A DNA stretch of 19,651 nt from JAAYJM01 sp964498585 (GTDB taxonomy: Bacteria; Bacteroidota; Ignavibacteria; Kapaibacteriales; UBA2268). Of the stretch, positions 15,445 to 19,651 are shown piece by piece (the stretch's first letter is position 1; each line of letters opens with the position of its first letter). The stretch lies in assembly GCA_964498585.1 (NCBI GenBank), contig CAZCHH010000063.1:1-19651 (forward strand). The letters run 5' to 3'. The notes beneath the pieces were generated by a model. It did not search any database. It was given only the letters and a program-made list of their open reading frames with translations, and had not been told where the DNA came from. Made by a program: the position numbers and the translations under genes.

Positions 15445-15521
15445 TTAATTATTAATTGTTAATTATTAATTATTAATTGTTAATTGTTAATTGTTAATTG
15501 TTAATTGTTAATTATTAATTA
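15445..15521. repeat. 7-bp tandem repeat (TTAATTR)n
   Basis: Eleven uninterrupted 7-bp units read TTAATTA or TTAATTG, with last bases A G A A G G G G G A A in order. One imperfect unit precedes them, directly after the stop codon of the GNAT-like gene. Seven is not a multiple of three, so the array would disrupt a coding frame; its place right after a stop codon fits that constraint. Variation in copy number between strains is likely. Confidence 0.93.
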
Positions 15522-15533
15522 TTATTTTTTAAT

Positions 15534-15641
15534 GTCATTCTGAAGCGCAGCGAAGAATCCAGTAGTTGAGAACTTTCGCAAAGTTTTGGAAACTCGTGCG
15601 AAAGTGAAGAGGAAGTTATACTATCAGCAAGCTGCTCGCAT
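15534..15641. repeat. GTCATTCTGAAGCG repeat with nested hairpins
   Basis: GTCATTCTGAAGCG followed by CAGCGAAGAATCC (15534-15560) matches the core of the element at 103-128 and its inverted copy at 160-183. After it come AACTTT-CGC-AAAGTT (15571-15585) and a longer alternative pairing of CTTTCGC (15573-15579) with GCGAAAG (15598-15604). The two stems overlap, so only one can form at a time. A related ACTTT-CGT-AAAGT hairpin lies at 17212-17224. The spacer 15438-15708 contains no gene. Confidence 0.55.
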
Positions 15642-15708
15642 GACTGAAAAAAGAACTAACTACTGATGAGAATTATTTAAATACTTATATTTACTTTTTT
15701 AAACAATT

Positions 15709-16782
15709 ATGCAATTATTCGAAAATATAGATACATTAGAAAGCATCACTGATATTAATTTAATTTCTAATAGAGAAGGTATTATAAATGAACTTAAGAA
15801 ATTAACTGAATATGATGATATTTACTATATTCGAAGAAATCTTAATTTTATTAAGGAATATGATATTAAAAATCAGGTAATTGAAAACTATTCAAATTTT
15901 CAAAATGACATAGAACAAATTATTAAAACCTTTACATTAGAACGAAGTAAGTATTATTTAAAACGGCTGATAAAAAGTATAGATGGTGAAAAAACATCAA
16001 GAATAAATGATATTGATTTAAATAAGTGGAAACAATACGATGATATAATTACCGATAGTTTATGGGTTTTAGATAAAAGGGATAATGCCGGCGCTAATAA
16101 TGGTAACTATTGGGGTAACTTCATTCCTCAGATACCTAATCAATTATTTAAGCGTTATACAAAAAAGAGTGATTGGATTTTAGATACATTCCTTGGAAGT
16201 GGAACGAGCATTATAGAAGCTAAACGTTTGGGTAGAAATGCAATCGGTATTGAATTGCAGAAAAATGTGATTCAAATAGCTAAAGATAATATTAACAAGG
16301 AATTTAATAAATTTAATGTTAAATATGAAATTATTCAAAGTGATTGCACCGAATTAAACTATATAAAAGAACTGAAAAAATTCGGAATATCAAAAGTTCA
16401 ATTTGTTATAATGCATCCACCATACTGGGATATTATAAAGTTTAGCGAAGATGAAAATGATTTATCAAATTGTAAATCATTAAAAGATTTTTTAAATAGC
16501 ATTGGTAAATTAATTGATGCAACAACACCAATTTTAGAAAAAGGGAGATATTTAGCTTTTGTAATCGGAGATAAATACAGTGCTGGTGAATGGATTCCTC
16601 TTGGCTTTTATTGTATGCAGGAAATTCAAAAAAGAAATTATAAGTTAAAGTCAATTATTGTAAAAAATTTTGATGAAACCAAAGGAAAGATGAATCAGAA
16701 AGAATTATGGCGATACCGTGCTTTAGTAGGAGGATTCTACATATTCAAACATGAATATATTTTTCTATTTAAGAAAGTGTAA
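15709..16782 (+). CDS. Solitary DNA N4/N6-type methyltransferase
   Basis: This 357-aa protein probably methylates adenine N6 or cytosine N4 in DNA using S-adenosylmethionine. Residues 1-110 are a charged helical region I do not recognise. GNFIPQIPNQLFKRYTKK (136-153) leads into motif I, DTFLGSGT (159-166), the cofactor-binding loop. RNAIGIEL follows, then SDCTEL (211-216) as motif III. The catalytic motif IV is HPPYW at 236-240, where most relatives have D, N or S before PPY. A C-terminal part with LAFVIGDKY and WRYRALVGG completes the fold. No restriction enzyme or specificity subunit is adjacent, so it looks like an orphan methyltransferase. Repeat-rich spacers flank it on both sides, which fits acquisition by transfer but does not prove it. 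There is no clear ribosome site. The recognition sequence cannot be read from the gene. Confidence 0.85.
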   Translation: MQLFENIDTLESITDINLISNREGIINELKKLTEYDDIYYIRRNLNFIKEYDIKNQVIENYSNFQNDIEQIIKTFTLERSKYYLKRLIKSIDGEKTSRINDIDLNKWKQYDDIITDSLWVLDKRDNAGANNGNYWGNFIPQIPNQLFKRYTKKSDWILDTFLGSGTSIIEAKRLGRNAIGIELQKNVIQIAKDNINKEFNKFNVKYEIIQSDCTELNYIKELKKFGISKVQFVIMHPPYWDIIKFSEDENDLSNCKSLKDFLNSIGKLIDATTPILEKGRYLAFVIGDKYSAGEWIPLGFYCMQEIQKRNYKLKSIIVKNFDETKGKMNQKELWRYRALVGGFYIFKHEYIFLFKKV

Positions 16783-16833
16783 TATATGGAATTTATTATG
16801 GGGAGTTCTAAAAATTCAAAATGAATTGCCAAT

Positions 16834-17183
16834 CTGAGCGAATATAAACGAAAACGTTTACTTTTGACGAAATAAACTTTTTAGTCATCGGACATCTGCC
16901 AGATGTCCGATGACTTCCTTAAGCAAATAGTTTCATTATTAGTATTTGTTATACATATAGTTATATTTAGTAAGTAGATATTCCATATCTACCAGATATG
17001 GAATATCTACTCTTTGAAGTCAGAAAGTATATTTTAGTCATGCTATCAGCTTGCTGATAGTATGACTTTCTTCTTAATTTGTTCATTATCATAAAAGTAA
17101 ACGTCTTCGTTTATATTCGCCTCAGAATGACAGAGTGAAGTGATGTCATCTCCATTTAACATTCATCTGAGGGTTCGGAATGA
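16834..17183. mobile_element. Nested-palindrome element with three internal hairpins (copy 4)
   Basis: An outer inverted repeat pairs 16834-16865 with 17093-17125 over about 32 bases, with one mismatch and one inserted base (CTGAG, CGAATATAAACGA, ACGTTTACTTTT). Three hairpins lie inside. 16883-16915 has perfect 15-bp arms and loop GCC. 16974-17010 has perfect 17-bp arms and loop ACC. 17036-17067 has 15-bp arms with one mismatch and loop TT. The right-end module shared with the other elements follows at 17143-17183. The spacer 16783-17313 holds no gene. The three stems differ in sequence. Confidence 0.6.
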
Positions 17184-17313
17184 AAGGAATCTCTAGAAAT
17201 AACAGATTCTCACTTTCGTAAAGTTTCTTAACTTTGCAAAAGTTTATAATGAAAAATAATAAATAACTTAATAAATTTAAATGAATTAATAAAAATCATT
17301 TTAAGGAGTTTTT

Positions 17314-17625
17314 ATGGAAATTAAATACAGAGAAGTAGTAGTAGTATATCTCTTGATTTTTGTAACTTTAGGAATTTATTGGATTTATTGGTTAATCCAA
17401 ACTAAAGAGGAAATTAATCAGTTTGGTGGAAATATCCCAACCGGTTGGCTATTGATTATACCAATTGCCAATATTTACTGGTTATATCGTTATTCAGAGG
17501 CATTTTCTATCTATGTAAAAAAAGATAATAATGCAATCCTCTGGTTTATTCTGTGCTGGTTTATTTCAATTATTATGCCGGCACTCGTTCAAACGGAATT
17601 AAACAAATATGCAAATTTTCAATAA
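17314..17625 (+). CDS. Small membrane protein, DUF4234 family
   Basis: This 103-aa inner-membrane protein has three hydrophobic segments, at about 8-28, 43-60 and 73-92. The opening REVVVVYLLIFVTLGIYWIYW followed by TKEEIN matches the DUF4234 pattern of small membrane proteins without a proven role. A good AAGGAG ribosome site lies 6 nt before the ATG. gcvPA begins 22 bases after the stop codon on the same strand, so the two may be co-transcribed. I see no functional reason linking a DUF4234 protein to glycine cleavage, and shared transcription may simply reflect position. Length is ordinary for the family. Confidence 0.75.
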   Translation: MEIKYREVVVVYLLIFVTLGIYWIYWLIQTKEEINQFGGNIPTGWLLIIPIANIYWLYRYSEAFSIYVKKDNNAILWFILCWFISIIMPALVQTELNKYANFQ

Positions 17626-17647
17626 ATTTTAGACGAAAGGTTTTAAA

Positions 17648-18988
17648 ATGCCATTTATTTCAAATACATCAGAAGACAGGGCTGAAATGCTAAAAGCAAT
17701 TGGTGTTAGCTCATTCGAAGAATTAATTAAATCTATACCTGAAGAAATTCGCTTAAAAGGGAATTTAAACTTACCTGATGCAATGTCTGAATTTGAAGTA
17801 GTAAAAGAACTTACAAATTATGCAAAAAAGAATAAGAGTGCAGATAACTATACCTGTTTTCTTGGTGGAGGTGTGTATGACCATTTCATTCCTTCAATAG
17901 TCGGCTCTGTTTTAGAGAAACCAGAGTTCAAAACTGCCTATACTCCTTATCAGGCGGAAGTTTCCCAAGGCACTTTGCAGGCAATGTATGAATACCAGTC
18001 AATGATTTGCCAGCTTACCGGAATGGACGTTTCAAATGCTTCAATGTATGACGGCGCTACCGCTCTTGCTGAAGCTTGTATGCTTGCTAATGCACAAAAC
18101 CGCAGAACTGAATTTGCCTTCGCTGGTTCAATTAATCCGAATTTCCGCTATGTTTCTGAAACAGTATGCCAAGGTAAAAATTTCACTTTCAAATCATTTA
18201 TTAATGAAGACGGAACATGTAATATTGAAGAATTAAACAACGAAGTTAGCGAAAAAACTGCTGCTGTTATTGTTCAGCAGCCAAATGTTTACGGAACAAT
18301 AGAAGATGTTTACGAAATCGAAAAAATTGCTCATTCCAAAAAAGCATTGTTTATTGTTGTTCCAGCTCCAATTTCACTTGGTGTATTGGAAGCACCCGGA
18401 AAATATAATGCAGACATCGTTGTTGCAGAAGGTCAGTCGCTCGGTTTGAGTATGAACTATGGCGGTCCTTATCTCGGTGTTTTTGCAATTAAAAATGAAT
18501 TGGTTCGTAAAATGCCGGGCAGAATTGCTGGCGTTACTCAGGACTTAGAAGGAAAAAGAGGATTTGTCCTTACTCTTCAAACCAGAGAGCAACAAATCAA
18601 ACGTGAAAAAGCAACATCAAACATTTGCTCAAACCAAGGACTTATGATGCTGGCTGCTGGTGTTTATATGACTACTATGGGCAAACAAGGCATAAAAGAA
18701 GTTGCAGAGCGTTGCTTTGACGGCGCCCACTATCTTGCAGAACAAATTAAAAAGCTAAATGGCTTCTCTTTACTAAGCGACAAACCATTCTTTATGGAAT
18801 TTTTAGTAAAAACTCCTGTGCCAGCTTCAAAAATTATTGAAGAAGCTGAAAAAGAAGGTATTCTTGCTGGTATTGATACTTCACGTTTCCCAGAGTGCAA
18901 GCAAGGACTTTTAATTGCAGTTACAGAAAAACGCACTAAAGAAGAAATGGACAAGTTAGTTAGCGTCTTAGCTAAATTTGCAAAGTAA
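17648..18988 (+). CDS. gcvPA: Glycine dehydrogenase (decarboxylating) subunit 1, P-protein alpha
   Basis: This 446-aa cytoplasmic protein is the N-terminal half of the split P-protein of the glycine cleavage system, which decarboxylates glycine and passes the aminomethyl group to lipoyl H-protein. Family landmarks are MPFISNT at the start, FLGGGVYDHFIPS near 75-87, YTPYQAEVSQGTLQ with YEYQSMICQLTGMD near 98-126, and MNYGGPYLGVFA. The PLP-binding lysine belongs to subunit 2 (gcvPB), so its absence here is normal. AAAGG lies 7 nt before the ATG. The downstream 660 bases hold no gcvPB and no gcvH or gcvT, so the partner must be elsewhere. The product works with serine hydroxymethyltransferase (11986-13278) in glycine and serine exchange. 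No glycine riboswitch is recognisable in the 22 bases upstream. Confidence 0.96.
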   Translation: MPFISNTSEDRAEMLKAIGVSSFEELIKSIPEEIRLKGNLNLPDAMSEFEVVKELTNYAKKNKSADNYTCFLGGGVYDHFIPSIVGSVLEKPEFKTAYTPYQAEVSQGTLQAMYEYQSMICQLTGMDVSNASMYDGATALAEACMLANAQNRRTEFAFAGSINPNFRYVSETVCQGKNFTFKSFINEDGTCNIEELNNEVSEKTAAVIVQQPNVYGTIEDVYEIEKIAHSKKALFIVVPAPISLGVLEAPGKYNADIVVAEGQSLGLSMNYGGPYLGVFAIKNELVRKMPGRIAGVTQDLEGKRGFVLTLQTREQQIKREKATSNICSNQGLMMLAAGVYMTTMGKQGIKEVAERCFDGAHYLAEQIKKLNGFSLLSDKPFFMEFLVKTPVPASKIIEEAEKEGILAGIDTSRFPECKQGLLIAVTEKRTKEEMDKLVSVLAKFAK

Positions 18989-19083
18989 ATTCGGGAATTG
19001 GGAATCTGGAAATAGGAATTAGGAATCGAGAAATAATATAAATTCCAATATGAAATGTCATAAATAATATGAATATATAATAT

Positions 19084-19159
19084 GTCATTCTGACGGATGT
19101 CAGAATCCATCTTGCTTTTTTGGATATTAAAGATAGATTCTGACATCCGTCAGAATGAC
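19084..19159. repeat. Nested hairpin, 30-bp arms
   Basis: Arms 19084-19113 and 19130-19159 are inverted repeats of 30 bases with one mismatch and a 16-nt loop. Each arm contains a smaller dyad, TTCTGAC-GGAT-GTCAGAA, so either one long hairpin or two short ones could form. The arm begins GTCATTCTGACGG, akin to the GTCATTCTG starts at 103 and 15534, and its right arm matches a single copy near 9994-10012. Confidence 0.75.
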
Positions 19160-19224
19160 ACTATGCCACTTAATACTGGAAATTGTATAAGATAGAAGAA
19201 GAGAAAAGTTATGTATTATTTTCC

Positions 19225-19245
19225 TTCCCAAGTCCAACTTGGGAA
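19225..19245. repeat. TTCCCAAGT hairpin 1
   Basis: TTCCCAAGT-CCA-ACTTGGGAA has perfect 9-bp arms and a 3-nt loop. It is the first of three hairpins with the same CCCAAGT stem in the last 450 bases, where no gene is seen. Confidence 0.7.
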
Positions 19246-19308
19246 AGAGATGAAGAATGATTCCTTTTTATCACCATAATAAATTATGCTGATATACAAA
19301 TAATTAGA

Positions 19309-19336
19309 ATAACTCCCAAATTAATTTGGGAGTTAT
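19309..19336. repeat. Perfect 28-bp palindrome
   Basis: ATAACTCCCAAATT and AATTTGGGAGTTAT meet without a spacer to make a perfect 28-base palindrome. The CCCAA/TTGGG centre recalls the neighbouring hairpins, but the word is different. No T run follows, so it is not an obvious terminator. Confidence 0.75.
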
Positions 19337-19393
19337 GAATTTATTCACCTTAAACAATTCCTCTTTTGAGAATTGAAAAAGTGTAGTTTGAAC

Positions 19394-19420
19394 TCCTTCC
19401 CAAGTTGCACTTGGGAAGGA
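19394..19420. repeat. TCCTTCCCAAGT hairpin 2
   Basis: TCCTTCCCAAGT-TGC-ACTTGGGAAGGA has perfect 12-bp arms and a TGC loop. It is the longest of the three CCCAAGT hairpins. The arms of 1 and 2 share TTCCCAAGT, while the flanks and loops differ. Confidence 0.75.
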
Positions 19421-19489
19421 ATATTTCTTTTCAAGCTGTGCTTTTTAGTTAAGAACAAAGAGTTAAAGCGTAGCTTTTGTGAAAGTTAC

Positions 19490-19512
19490 ATTCCCAAGTG
19501 CAACTTGGGAAT
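19490..19512. repeat. ATTCCCAAGT hairpin 3
   Basis: ATTCCCAAGT-GCA-ACTTGGGAAT has perfect 10-bp arms and a GCA loop, the reverse complement of the TGC loop of hairpin 2. A smaller AAAGC-GTA-GCTTT dyad lies shortly before it at 19465-19477. The rest of 18989-19651 holds nothing I recognise beyond a purine-rich GGGAATTGGGAATC-type stretch at 18992-19032. Confidence 0.7.
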
Positions 19513-19651
19513 AAGTGATAAAGAATTTAATTTTTATTTGTGAATAATGTAGGTTGTAGAATTATCTTGGAAAATTGAGATATTTATTTTAAAAATCTCA
19601 ACTTTCCTAGTTGTCATAAGTGTTTGTAATATATAAATAATATAGAAAAGA

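Noticed and set aside
18730..19146. Minus-strand open frame of 138 aa over the end of gcvPA
   Set aside because: About two thirds lies opposite gcvPA and the remainder crosses repeats.
19309..19336. Terminator for gcvPA
   Set aside because: The palindrome has no T run after it on the plus strand and lies more than 300 bases past the stop codon.
19225..19512. CRISPR array
   Set aside because: The repeated units are self-complementary hairpins of unequal length at irregular spacing, with no regular spacers and no cas genes.

Overview
The window is AT-rich bacterial DNA, probably from the FCB group (Bacteroidota and relatives such as Ignavibacteria or Kapabacteria). Four observations support this. 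A 988-aa secreted protein ends in a type IX secretion (Por) sorting domain. A BlaI-type repressor sits next to an M56 peptidase fused to a TonB C-terminal domain. Some start codons are preceded by Bacteroidota-like TAnnTTTG promoter boxes. The intergenic DNA is full of palindromic repeats and short microsatellites. The phylum is inferred; there is no rRNA or other taxonomic marker here.

Layout, left to right. Positions 1-365 hold palindromic repeats. A minus-strand pair follows: an IgGFc-binding-like T9SS cargo protein (2167-5133) and, downstream of it, a CtpA-type S41 protease (422-2080) that ends at a strong hairpin terminator. A divergent spacer with a 9-bp microsatellite leads to a large secreted subtilisin (5741-9727). 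After a hairpin-rich spacer comes a blaI/blaR-like pair (10234-11872) with a perfect 18-bp palindrome upstream and a terminator downstream. glyA (11986-13278) is convergent with that pair. The next spacer holds an orphan promoter/terminator arrangement that may encode a small RNA. Then come a DUF985 cupin and a GNAT-like protein (13792-15437), a solitary DNA methyltransferase between two repeat-rich spacers (15709-16782), and a DUF4234 membrane protein followed 22 bp later by gcvPA (17314-18988). The last 660 bases hold only repeats and hairpins.

How the genes relate. glyA and gcvPA both act on glycine and one-carbon units, but they are about 4 kb apart on opposite strands and do not form an operon. 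The partner subunit gcvPB is not in the window. The two large secreted proteins and CtpA act in the envelope or outside the cell. The BlaI/M56-TonB pair looks like an autonomous envelope-sensing switch.

The least explained material is intergenic. Elements of about 200-350 bp share similar inverted ends (a core like ATTTAAATGGAGATGACAT). Their interiors are unrelated in sequence but repeatedly built from perfect hairpins with 2-4 nt loops. They look like a non-autonomous, MITE- or REP-like family. No transposase is present in the window.
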